A DNA stretch of 32,544 bases from Deltaproteobacteria bacterium (GCA_016875165.1 VGSF01000054.1:1-32544), one strand, 5' to 3'. Shown: positions 25,288 through 32,489, counted from the stretch's first letter. The notes: generated from the letters alone by a model not told the origin. A program made the numbers and translations.

Positions 25288-27240
25288 TCACCTCAGAGCA
25301 GTTTCTTCGATCTTTTCCTGAACTTTAGAATCAGGCTGAAGGGCCTTCTCCTGTTTCAGGACCCGGGCAAAGCAAAGGTCGGGCTCCACGCGCACAACCT
25401 CAACCTGAGCGACGGCTTTGGGAGAAGTCTGAAGTGCTTTCCCTTTATATTTTATTGGCTCTGCCTCCTCCAGGACGTCAAATTTGGTCCCGGATACAAC
25501 TCCTTGTTTGGCGCCAAGGTTTACGATTACCTGGTCGCCCGTGACCCTGACTAAATAACCCCGCAAAGGATATTTAAGGATGACTGTTTTAAGGATTTCC
25601 CGATTCAGTTGGAAAAGCTCTTTTTCTAACGCTGCCTGCATACCCAATTGCCTGGTGGTCACCTGCGGAATGGCCGAGGTTTCCGTATCAATGAGCCTTA
25701 AGCTAAGTAAGGTTCCCTGTGGAAGATAATAGAGCGAACCTGTTCCCATGAGTTTGGCCGCCAGGATTTTCCCGAGTTTGAGAGCTGTCTCGGGATTGGC
25801 CAGTTCGGATGAGCCCAGGTTCAACTCTTCCAGGAGCCGGTCGATGAGGACTCGTTCGACCACCCGCACCCGGCCCGAGGAATTGAGATGATCCGCTAAT
25901 TGGGTCATCAGCACCGTGGAAAAACCATCTCTTTCAGCCAGCCCGCCCTTTTCCTGAAAATCGACGAAGGAAATAACCATGGGAGGAGAAGTCCAGGTGT
26001 CTTCAATTTTGGGCGCAGTTTCCTTCTGCATACGGTATCGGGCGGCCAGGTCTTTTACTAATTGGTCTATTCGTTTCTTGCGCTCGGCGTCTCTCTGAAT
26101 TTCTAACATCTCCTGCGCTTTTTTGGCCAGGATGGCTGCGAAAGTATCGCTCTTGTCCAGGGATAGGGATTGCCGGTAAGTCTCCAAGGCCTTGTCCCAC
26201 TTCCCTTCTTTTTCGTAGGTAATTCCCTTATTCGTCGTTCCTTCGATGTAGTAAGGATCGACAGTTATGGCCCGATCATAAAAATCCCGGGCCCTGGAAT
26301 ATTGCCCTAAATTGGCATAGTACCTGCCCATTTGATTGTACCGTAAGGCATCCTGGTAGGGTTCAACGTCTTCCTTGCGGATGGCCGCTTGATATTCGGC
26401 CTCGGCCTCTTTCTTTTTATCCTGAGCATAAAGAAGGTCTCCCTTGATGACGTGAACATAACCTCTCTGGGGAGCTTTTTGTTCTACTTCCTTAGCCAAT
26501 TGCAGGGCTTTTTCCGCTTCTCCTTTTTTAACATGGACGGCCGCCAACCCTTCTTTCCCTAAAACTTCCCCCTCCATCCCTTTCTGAGCCAGGTCCTTAA
26601 ATTCCTCTTCCGCCTCCTTTAAATTTTCCTCTTTAAGGGCGGCGTAGCCCCGGACTGTTTTAGCTTTTAAATTTTTCGGGTTCCTTTTGACGACTTCGGC
26701 GCTTATGGCTTTGGCCACCCTGGTCTGCTTCTGCTGCAACTGCCTTTCCGCCAGCCTGACCAGCATCATTTCCGTGGTTTTGCCTCCACCTTGAAAATAA
26801 TCGAGCACTTTCAGGCCGGGGCCGATCAGGCAAACAGTTGGCAGGATAACCCGGCCGTGGTAAAGATTGCTGACATTGGTTAGGTCAGGAAGAATCGCAA
26901 AGACAAGACCAGCGCTAACGGAGAATTTGGCGGCTCTTTCCTGGGAAGAGAGGGTAATGGCCCATACAGTCAGGTTGGCCTCTTTATATTGTTTGGCCAG
27001 TTGATTGAGGCTTAGCAGCCCTTCCTGGCTCGGTCTGGAGTCCACGTCAAAAAAATAGAGAATGACCATCGGCCGTTCTTTCATTTGCGACAGATCATGA
27101 GTCTGACCCTTCAGGTCTTTTAAGGAAAAAACCGGGGCCGTTTGCCCTGGAGAGAGTTGTCCGTAGCAGACTTCTCCTCCCCATAGGACTCCTAAAACTA
27201 CCATTAATAAAAAAACTGGGTTCTTGAGTGATAGTTTCAT
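25288..27240 (-). CDS. Exported thioredoxin-fold / TPR / CsgG-like fusion protein
   Basis: A 650-residue exported protein. A signal peptide covers residues 1-27. It is followed by a peroxiredoxin/thioredoxin-like fold (about 29-165: GQTAPVFSLKDLKGQTHDLS, PMVILYFFDVDSRPS, and cis-proline LPTV), then a TPR array (about 175-385; for example GRYYANLGQYSRARDFYDRA), a charged linker, and a CsgG-like region (about 420-560: MVISFVDFQEKGG, VVERVLIDRLLEELNLGSSE, KILAAKLMGTGSL). The C-terminal beta domain (about 560-645, VNLGAKQGVVSGTKFDVL) is like that of FlgT. The active-site position where thioredoxins have CxxC reads DSRPS, so the fold is not redox-active and may serve for binding. The RBS is AGGGAGGA. 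It lies between the kinase and the CsgG-like lipoprotein in one operon. The architecture is one I do not recognise as described. Confidence 0.8.
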   Translation of the reverse strand: MKLSLKNPVFLLMVVLGVLWGGEVCYGQLSPGQTAPVFSLKDLKGQTHDLSQMKERPMVILYFFDVDSRPSQEGLLSLNQLAKQYKEANLTVWAITLSSQERAAKFSVSAGLVFAILPDLTNVSNLYHGRVILPTVCLIGPGLKVLDYFQGGGKTTEMMLVRLAERQLQQKQTRVAKAISAEVVKRNPKNLKAKTVRGYAALKEENLKEAEEEFKDLAQKGMEGEVLGKEGLAAVHVKKGEAEKALQLAKEVEQKAPQRGYVHVIKGDLLYAQDKKKEAEAEYQAAIRKEDVEPYQDALRYNQMGRYYANLGQYSRARDFYDRAITVDPYYIEGTTNKGITYEKEGKWDKALETYRQSLSLDKSDTFAAILAKKAQEMLEIQRDAERKKRIDQLVKDLAARYRMQKETAPKIEDTWTSPPMVISFVDFQEKGGLAERDGFSTVLMTQLADHLNSSGRVRVVERVLIDRLLEELNLGSSELANPETALKLGKILAAKLMGTGSLYYLPQGTLLSLRLIDTETSAIPQVTTRQLGMQAALEKELFQLNREILKTVILKYPLRGYLVRVTGDQVIVNLGAKQGVVSGTKFDVLEEAEPIKYKGKALQTSPKAVAQVEVVRVEPDLCFARVLKQEKALQPDSKVQEKIEETALR

Positions 27241-27263
27241 CTGGCATTCCTCCCTTTGCAGGT

Positions 27264-28490
27264 TCAGGGTTTTTTTTCGGCAATGGGGATTAAGCGAACC
27301 GTAAGAGGAGTCTCGCTCTCCTCTTTTAACTGAACCTGGGCTTCCCAGTCATAGTGATTGGGGAAGATCAGGCGCACTTCATGTTTCCCCGCTGGCACTT
27401 CCAGCCTAACAGGGGTTTTCCCCTTGAATTCTCCATCTACAAAAATCTGGGCTTCATTGGGCGTGCTTTCCACTATTAGAAAAGACGGGCGAACCTTTTC
27501 GGCAACAGGGGATGATATAGCAGTAGGTGGCGGGGCAGTCTTGGGAGCAGAGAAATAGTAAAAAAGCCCCCCGATCAACCCGACTAATATTACGGCGATG
27601 GTTGCAAAAAATAAAATATTCTTTGTCGTTTTGGGGGTGACTCGTTCTGCCCCGGCAGGCGCTTCTATGTTTGCCAGGAAGCTTTTCAGGGATGCGGCCA
27701 GGGCCTGGCCGGTTTGAAATCGTTCCTCTGGTTTTTTTGCCAGACATTTCATGACGATCTGGGAGAAATCCTGAGGAAGGGAGGGGTTGATCTGGGAAGG
27801 CGGAGGGGGATTCTCCCGGGTAATGGACTGGAATATGGCGGCCAGGTTTGCGCCGCTAAATGGCCTTTTGCCCGCGCTCAGCTCGTACAGAATGATTCCC
27901 AGGGAGAACAGATCAGAGCGTCCATCTATAGGCTGACTCAGGACTTGCTCGGGGGACATGTAGGCCGGGGTCCCGAGAATTTCCCCGGCCTGGGTTTGTA
28001 CCGGGGCAGAAGGATCTTCAATGTGGGCAATGCCGAAGTCGGTAATCTTGATCTGGCCGTTGGCCTGTAAAATGATATTGCTGGGTTTCACATCTCTGTG
28101 CACGATTCCTTTTTGATTGGCGTAATCAAGGGTCTCGGCCGCCTGGATGCCCAGGTTCACGATTTCCGATATGCTGAATTGTTTCTCGGCCAGGAGGCTA
28201 TCCAGAGGCTTCCCTTCCAGGAATTCCATGGCGATATAAACTGTTCCGTGATCCTGGCCCACGTCATAGACCGCCACAATATTGGGATGGGACAGCCGGC
28301 CAATAGCCCGGCTTTCTTTGAGAAATCTCTTAACAAAGGAGTCGCTGGTGAGTCGGTCCTCGCGCAGCGCTTTAATAGCGATTAAGCGGTCGATTTCAGG
28401 GTCGTGGGCTTGGTAGACCAGGCCCATGGCCCCCCTGCCCAATTCTTTAACAACCTGATAACGGCCGTAATTCATAGGTGTTCCCATCAT
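27264..28490 (-). CDS. Membrane Ser/Thr protein kinase with PEGA domain
   Basis: A Hanks-type kinase (domain roughly residues 8-270): glycine loop ELGRGAMGLVY, Lys in IAIKAL, catalytic VHRDVKPSNI, DFG in ITDFGIAHIE and activation end GTPAYMSPEQ. All are intact, so it should be active. A single transmembrane helix (ILFFATIAVILVGLIGGLFYYF, residues about 312-333) leads to an extracytoplasmic PEGA domain (STPNEAQIFVDGEFKGKTP, then VPAGKHEVRLIFP). Start choice is uncertain: ATG at 28490 or 28487, ATG at 28475 (NYGRYQVVKEL), or TTG at 28529, which would add a CDFCGK cysteine pair. It is the first gene of the kinase/fusion/lipoprotein operon, 23 bases before the next. The PEGA domain may sense or dock at the envelope. 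Likely opposing enzyme: the PP2C at 30105-30842. Confidence 0.88.
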   Translation of the reverse strand: MMGTPMNYGRYQVVKELGRGAMGLVYQAHDPEIDRLIAIKALREDRLTSDSFVKRFLKESRAIGRLSHPNIVAVYDVGQDHGTVYIAMEFLEGKPLDSLLAEKQFSISEIVNLGIQAAETLDYANQKGIVHRDVKPSNIILQANGQIKITDFGIAHIEDPSAPVQTQAGEILGTPAYMSPEQVLSQPIDGRSDLFSLGIILYELSAGKRPFSGANLAAIFQSITRENPPPPSQINPSLPQDFSQIVMKCLAKKPEERFQTGQALAASLKSFLANIEAPAGAERVTPKTTKNILFFATIAVILVGLIGGLFYYFSAPKTAPPPTAISSPVAEKVRPSFLIVESTPNEAQIFVDGEFKGKTPVRLEVPAGKHEVRLIFPNHYDWEAQVQLKEESETPLTVRLIPIAEKKP

Positions 28491-28544
28491 TTTGCCACAG
28501 AAATCACAGCGCGGCAAAGCCGCAACCAAAAGGGTCCAGTAAAT

Positions 28545-28605
28545 TGTAGGGGCAACCCTCCGTGGTTGCCCATTTTACGGGCGGCCACATAGGGCCGCCC
28601 CTACA
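28545..28605. repeat. 61-bp palindromic repeat with two internal hairpins
   Basis: Ends TGTAGGGGC and GCCCCTACA are perfect inverted 9-mers. Inside are GGGCAACC/GGTTGCCC and GGGCGGCC/GGCCGCCC stems. This 'TGTAGGGGC...GCCCCTACA' type is a known kind of dispersed intergenic repeat. It lies upstream of the kinase gene. Confidence 0.7.
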
Positions 28606-28670
28606 TTTTTTTAACAAAATTTCCAGATGTTGCACGTTAGTAGGACAGAGAACACTGGGTTTTAAAAATA

Positions 28671-28837
28671 TTAATTAGTGTCCATCCGGAAACCCAACTT
28701 TTTCCCTCCCCCTTCGACGGGGGAGGGGAGGGTGGGGGTGATAAGGAGTTAAAATTTCTATGATTTCCATTTTTATCCCCCTCACCCCAACCCTCTCCCG
28801 CAAGGGGAGAGGGGGTTTCCGGATGGGAACTAATTAA
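28671..28837. mobile_element. 167-bp element with 25-bp inverted ends
   Basis: The left end (28671-28695, TTAATTAGTGTCCATCCGG and six more bases) and the reverse complement of the right end (28813-28837) match at 23 of 25 positions. The interior has two inverted G-rich/C-rich blocks (GGGGGAGGGGAGGGTGGGGG and CCCCCTCACCCCAACCCTC). There is no coding capacity. It is a different family from the elements at 17290 and 23199. Confidence 0.72.
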
Positions 28838-29175
28838 TTTTTTCTGTTAGCAAATTTACGAAACTTCTCTGTGCTCTCTGAGGCCTCTGTGGTTAAAAAG
28901 ATCATTCGTAACAGTTTAGCGATTTGAAAAAATGGTATTTAAGCCTCTGTTGAGGGCCGGGGGTTAGAGTTGAACGCGCCGGAAGCATCGGTTGGGGTTC
29001 CGCTTGGCCACGAAGGCAGAAGATCTTTTCCTCCGGAGGAGGCGGGGGTTCTTGCCCGCCCCATATGCGGAGAAATAAGCGCCTTATGATTCCAAACGTT
29101 CCGCTCTGGCCCCCGGCCCCTGGAATCCCTTGGCCCTTACAACACACCTTTTTTCAAAGAGCTAAAGTGTTACGA

Positions 29176-30129
29176 TCATTCTTTCAGAAACTCTATGACG
29201 GTCTCGGTCGGAATCAAAAAGCCCACTGAGTCGGTCCCGCGGTATCGACCCTTCACCATTCCCACCAGATTACCCTTTGCGTCAAAAACCGGACTCCCGC
29301 TGCTTCCCGGGAGAGTTTTCATGGCCACCTGCCAGAGAGGCAAATTGTCCGCCTGCCTGAGCGGCCCTTCGATAACGCCTTCGTTTATCTTTCCTTGATC
29401 ATGGACGGAACAAGCGACCATATACACCTTTTCCCCGATCCTAATGTTGCTCCGTCCTCCGCTCAGAGGAATAAAAGAATTTAATTTTACGCTGACAGCG
29501 ATCAGGGTAAGGTCCCGGGCCGTATCCCTCCTGACCAGGCGGCCTTTGATTTCCTGCCCGTTCTTCAGGATGACCGTAATCTCCCGTGCACCCTGAAGGT
29601 CATGGGCCGTAGAAATGATCAAGCCCTTCCTGTCTATGATAAAACCTGAAAACTGAACGGGATTGTTTCCCACCCAGGCTTTTATGCAAACCACCGAATC
29701 GCGCTTAGGGGCAACCATGACTGCTTCCCGTTTAGGAAAAAGGACTTCTTCTTTAGAAGGGTCTTTCGAGTAACCCTGAAGATAAAGCCATAATTCTTCG
29801 AGTCGAACCGGATCGGGCTTGCCTTCTTTTGTGTACTGCGCCTCAACTTGAGAAGCCAGGGGAGAATGGGGCTTTAAAACCACCTGCCAGGTTTCTTTTC
29901 CTTTCCGGGCTATTAAGCGCACCTGGTCAACCTCCGCAGAAGTTCGCCACACTTCGAACCCATGATTCTTAAGCCAGTTGGAAAGGGCCTCTTCGGCTTC
30001 CACGACCGGAAAAGGATACAACTTGGCCGAACCTGAGGCGTCGGCAAAAAGATAGGCGCCCGCCAGGAGGTGAGAAAGGAGGAGCACCCCAAAAGCTTTG
30101 GCTTTCAAGGATTGGCCATGACTTCGCAT
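29176..30129 (-). CDS. HtrA/trypsin-like serine protease, exported
   Basis: A 317-residue protein with a signal-like N-terminus (hydrophobic run from about residue 12 to 28), an N-terminal region of about 110 residues of unknown fold, then a chymotrypsin-fold protease from about residue 140. The catalytic triad can be read: His176 in ISTAHDL, Asp206 in ARDLTLIAV and Ser277 in LPGSSGSPVF. There is no PDZ domain, unlike DegP/DegS. Its start overlaps the PP2C gene by 25 bases, so the two are co-expressed. A role in envelope quality control or in processing partners of this phospho-signalling cluster is possible. Start codons inside the overlap are uncertain. Confidence 0.82.
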   Translation of the reverse strand: MRSHGQSLKAKAFGVLLLSHLLAGAYLFADASGSAKLYPFPVVEAEEALSNWLKNHGFEVWRTSAEVDQVRLIARKGKETWQVVLKPHSPLASQVEAQYTKEGKPDPVRLEELWLYLQGYSKDPSKEEVLFPKREAVMVAPKRDSVVCIKAWVGNNPVQFSGFIIDRKGLIISTAHDLQGAREITVILKNGQEIKGRLVRRDTARDLTLIAVSVKLNSFIPLSGGRSNIRIGEKVYMVACSVHDQGKINEGVIEGPLRQADNLPLWQVAMKTLPGSSGSPVFDAKGNLVGMVKGRYRGTDSVGFLIPTETVIEFLKE

Positions 30130-30842
30130 AGGATCGCCGTAATATTGTCATATCCGCCGGCTGCCTTGGCTAATTCAATGAGCTTTTGTACTTTTTGAGG
30201 CAGCATCAGTGGGAGAGAGATGGTTTCTTCAATGAAGGGATCATCTACCATATCTGTTAAGCCATCCGAGCAGAGAAGAAAAAGATCACCTGGCATAACC
30301 TTGCCTCTGATGAAATCAACGGCTAACGCTTCCTCGACTCCCACAGCCCGAAGGATTATATTCTTAAGAGAGTGTTTTCTGGCTTCCTGCGGGGTAATGA
30401 GACCCTGATCGATCTGATCCTGCACCACGGAATGATCCCTGGTCATTTGTCTTAACTTCCCCTGCCGTAGAAGGTAGGTACGGCTGTCTCCCACGTGCCC
30501 CAGAATGTAGGTTTGATCTTGAAAAGCGATCAATTCTGCCGTACATCCCATGCCCTGGTGGCGCTGGTTTTCCTTTACATGCTGCAAAATCCTTTCATTG
30601 GCCAAACGGAAGGCTGATTGAACCATAGCCAACTTTTCTTGATATGAATGTCCTTGGCCTTTAGAAAAAATCTCCACGGAAGTTTCAGTAAAAATTTGGC
30701 TGGCTACTTCCCCGGCTGCTGCTCCGCCCATGCCGTCGGCCACCGCCCATAAACCAAGCTCAGGTTTTAAAACAAGAGCATCTTCGTTGTTGGAACGTCT
30801 CAGACCGGCATCGGACTTGCCGAAGGAGTTGATTTTGAGCAT
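30105..30842 (-). CDS. PP2C-type Ser/Thr protein phosphatase
   Basis: A 245-residue cytosolic PP2C. Metal-binding and catalytic motifs are complete: DAGLRRSNNEDA near residue 10, AVADGMGGAAAGEVAS near 33, GHVGDSRTYLL near 115, LLCSDGLTDMV near 190 and GGYDNITAI near 231. It would dephosphorylate substrates of the kinase at 27264-28490 and perhaps the FHA-bound partner. It is divergent from the FHA gene with 82 bases between starts. Its -10 box (30848-30853) lies six bases before the ATG, leaving almost no leader. PP2C beside FHA and kinase is also the PppA/Fha/PpkA arrangement of type VI secretion loci. Confidence 0.93.
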   Translation of the reverse strand: MLKINSFGKSDAGLRRSNNEDALVLKPELGLWAVADGMGGAAAGEVASQIFTETSVEIFSKGQGHSYQEKLAMVQSAFRLANERILQHVKENQRHQGMGCTAELIAFQDQTYILGHVGDSRTYLLRQGKLRQMTRDHSVVQDQIDQGLITPQEARKHSLKNIILRAVGVEEALAVDFIRGKVMPGDLFLLCSDGLTDMVDDPFIEETISLPLMLPQKVQKLIELAKAAGGYDNITAILCEVMANP

Positions 30843-30847
30843 AGGCT

Positions 30848-30876
30848 ATTATAAAAAAAACCAAAAGGATTGGAAA
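30848..30876 (-). promoter_or_regulatory. PP2C promoter, predicted leaderless
   Basis: On the minus strand TTTCCA (30876-30871, weak -35), 17-base spacer, perfect TATAAT (30853-30848), then five bases to the ATG at 30842. The expected start point falls on or next to the ATG, and no ribosome site is present. Confidence 0.55.
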
Positions 30877-30887
30877 TAATTATTTTC

Positions 30888-30915
30888 TTGACGCGAAAAA
30901 TTCCTGGCGTATAAT
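30888..30915 (+). promoter_or_regulatory. FHA-gene promoter, predicted leaderless
   Basis: TTGACG (30888-30893), 16-base spacer, perfect TATAAT (30910-30915). The ATG at 30925 begins nine bases after the -10 box, so transcription should start at or within about three bases of the start codon. No Shine-Dalgarno sequence is present (TTTAAACGAA precedes ATG). Confidence 0.68.
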
Positions 30916-30924
30916 TTAAACGAA

Positions 30925-31836
30925 ATGAAGCAGCCGCCGGTGATTTTTGTTCAATTAATTCATATCCTGGGTCCTCTGAAGGGTGAGATTCAGGAATTCG
31001 CTGAACCTGTTATCTCCATTGGCCGTCATTCCTCCTGCCATCTTCAGTTCCCGTCTGATTTAACCAGTATTTCCCGGAAACATGCTGAAATTATCCGGGA
31101 AGGAAATCAATTCAAATTGATTGACCACAGCGTCAATGGCACCTATGTCAACGGGAAAAGGGTCAAGGAAACGTACCTGAAAAATGGAGATGTTTTAACC
31201 TTTGCCGAAGAGGGGGGGCCCAAGGTAAGTTTTTTGACCCAAATTAAAGAAGGTCTGCCGGAAGTGGAAAGTATGCCGCCTCCGCCGCCTGCGCCTCCTC
31301 CCCGGGAAAAACCAAAAGTAGAGCCGGGGCGTCCTCCGGAAGTAAAACCCCGGGCGGCCCAACCCCTAATGGAAAGGCCGGAGGAGGTGCCCATTCAAAG
31401 TGTGAAGGCCTCCCTGGTCATTCAGTATGGTCCTACCCTGCGTTCATTCAAGCAGCTCCCCATCACCATAGGAAAAAATCCTCAATGTGATTTCAAACTT
31501 GAACATCCATCTATATTGGATCACCATATCCAGATTTTCTTCAGCCAGAATCAATATTGGGTAAAAGACCTCACTGGGCAAAGGGCGGTCCGGATCAATC
31601 ACCAACCCATCTCCATGCAGGCTCCCCTCAAACTCAACGATGATCTCTCCCTGAGCTATAACGGGCCTAACTTTCGCTTCATCGGGGAGGGTCGCCTGGT
31701 TGAAGTAGCCGAACCTTCCGGAGAAGAGCCTGGGAGTTTTCCTGACAAAAGGAAAAAGGAAACTCCGCCAGAACGCTCTGAAGATAAACCCCCTCAGAAG
31801 GGCGCCTCCTTTTTTAAGAAGTTATTCAAACCGTAG
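30925..31836 (+). CDS. Double-FHA protein with proline-rich linker
   Basis: A 303-residue cytosolic protein. FHA domain 1 (about 10-105) has all phosphothreonine-binding residues: GRHSS (Arg34), SISRKH (Ser50, His53) and VNGTYVNG (Asn71). A proline-rich linker follows (about 115-160, PPPPPAPPPREKP). FHA domain 2 (about 168-258) is degenerate: GKNPQ in place of GR and RINHQ in place of the NG motif, so it may not bind phosphothreonine. A basic/charged tail ends KKLFKP. It resembles Fha of type VI secretion and other kinase-output adaptors. It is divergent from PP2C. FHA domain 1 would read out phosphorylation by the kinase at 27264-28490. The only sensible start gives a leaderless mRNA. Confidence 0.88.
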   Translation: MKQPPVIFVQLIHILGPLKGEIQEFAEPVISIGRHSSCHLQFPSDLTSISRKHAEIIREGNQFKLIDHSVNGTYVNGKRVKETYLKNGDVLTFAEEGGPKVSFLTQIKEGLPEVESMPPPPPAPPPREKPKVEPGRPPEVKPRAAQPLMERPEEVPIQSVKASLVIQYGPTLRSFKQLPITIGKNPQCDFKLEHPSILDHHIQIFFSQNQYWVKDLTGQRAVRINHQPISMQAPLKLNDDLSLSYNGPNFRFIGEGRLVEVAEPSGEEPGSFPDKRKKETPPERSEDKPPQKGASFFKKLFKP

Positions 31837-31849
31837 CCAAAGATATTTG

Positions 31850-31966
31850 AAATTTCCATCCGATCCCCTCCCCCTTTGATGGGGGAGGGTGAGGGTGGGG
31901 GTGAATAGAAAAATGATCCCTCTCCCCTTTGTCCCCTCCCGTCACGCCAGGGCGTGAAGGGGAGAT
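31850..31966. repeat. Dispersed G/C-rich inverted repeat region
   Basis: Two neighbouring blocks: CCCCTCCCCC / GGGGGAGGGTGAGGGTGGGG, then TCCCTCTCCCC with an inner CACGCC/GGCGTG hairpin and AAGGGGAGA. They belong to the same family as the blocks at 3789, 28698 and 32387. The left edge (TCCATCCG) matches part of the 28671 element end. The interval 31837-32107 holds no other feature I can see. Confidence 0.55.
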
Positions 31967-32107
31967 TTTAGGGATATTATTAAAGTCTTAGAAGAAAATT
32001 CTCAGATTGAAAAATGTAAGAATCTAACCCCCCGGGGAAATACCAAACCTTGACTCCTCCAGCGAAAGTATGAAGGGGAATTAAAATTGGGATCACAGGA
32101 GAAAACG

Positions 32108-32380
32108 ATGGAGATTCCTTCTTTTCCTTTTAAGGTTTTAGCCTTGGCCCCATTCAGGTTCCAGGGAAAAAACTTTTGGGATCATGAACCTGTGCAGCTT
32201 GATAAGACGAATGTGGATCAGGTGATGGAAGACTTGGGACTTGCGCTTGATGTCCCGCTTCCCAAGAATCTTTGCCCGGCGGGAGGTTTGACCATCGGGT
32301 TCCAGGGGCTAAAAGACTTCAATCCGGATGAAATTATCGCCAACACCCCTTTCCTTCTGAACCTGCGGGACGCCATATAA
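32108..32380 (+). CDS. Short TssB/VipA-like (T6SS sheath small subunit) protein
   Basis: 90 residues from the ATG at 32108 (AGGAGA seven bases upstream; a TTG at 32087 adds seven). The pattern is that of the N-terminal part of TssB/VipA: FKVLALAPF, an aspartate-led strand VQLDKTNVDQVMEDLGL, VPLPKNLCPAGGL, then the GLKDFNPDEIIANTPFLLNL motif that matches the sheath 'DF-x-P-e-x-v-x-p-x-L' segment. True TssB is about 165 residues; the C-terminal sheath-interlocking helix is absent. It may therefore be a stand-alone accessory, a truncated gene, or a family of its own. Its position after kinase/PP2C/FHA genes supports a T6SS-like link. The reading is by pattern memory, without alignment. Confidence 0.6.
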   Translation: MEIPSFPFKVLALAPFRFQGKNFWDHEPVQLDKTNVDQVMEDLGLALDVPLPKNLCPAGGLTIGFQGLKDFNPDEIIANTPFLLNLRDAI

Positions 32381-32386
32381 GTTATT

Positions 32387-32412
32387 AACACCCCCACCCT
32401 AACCCTCCCCCA
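32387..32412. repeat. Dispersed C-rich repeat block
   Basis: CACCCCCACCCTAACCCTCC, the opposite orientation of the GGGGGAGGGTGAGGGTGGGG blocks elsewhere in the window. It directly follows the TssB-like gene. Confidence 0.5.
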
Positions 32413-32422
32413 TCCAGGGCAT

Positions 32423-32441
32423 AAGCGCTAACTTAACGCTT
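32423..32441. promoter_or_regulatory. Near-palindrome overlapping a -35 box
   Basis: AAGCGCTAA-C-TTAACGCTT has 9-bp arms with one mismatch. It overlaps the first two bases of the -35 box at 32440-32445, an operator-like location for the downstream gene. Confidence 0.45.
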
Positions 32442-32469
32442 GACTTATTTAGGGGAGTTTTGATATATT
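32440..32469 (+). promoter_or_regulatory. Candidate sigma70 promoter for the right-edge gene
   Basis: TTGACT (32440-32445), 18-base spacer, TATATT (32464-32469). The expected start, about 32476, would fall inside the inverted repeat at 32471-32488. Confidence 0.5.
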
Positions 32470-32470
32470 T

Positions 32471-32488
32471 GTCACCCAAGGGGGTGAC
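32471..32488 (+). promoter_or_regulatory. Inverted repeat that contains the ribosome-binding site
   Basis: GTCACCC-AAGG-GGGTGAC: perfect 7-bp arms with a four-base loop, ending two bases before the ATG at 32490. The Shine-Dalgarno sequence (AAGGGGGTG) lies in the loop and right arm. Confidence 0.55.
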
Positions 32489-32489
32489 A

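Larger units (their letters stand above)
28491..29175. other. Gene-free region of about 680 bases packed with dispersed repeats
   Basis: No gene is supported on either strand. It holds a 61-bp palindromic repeat (28545-28605), an element with 25-bp inverted ends (28671-28837) and low-complexity purine/pyrimidine tracts. The rest (28838-29175) shows no clear features. It must also hold the kinase operon promoter, which I could not identify. Confidence 0.55.

Noticed and set aside
28545..28837. CRISPR array or small-RNA gene in the repeat-rich gap
   Set aside because: The repeats are inverted pairs of different families, not regularly spaced direct repeats, and no promoter-terminator unit is visible.
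32050..32078. TTGACT as a -35 box for the TssB-like gene
   Set aside because: No -10-like sequence at the right distance.
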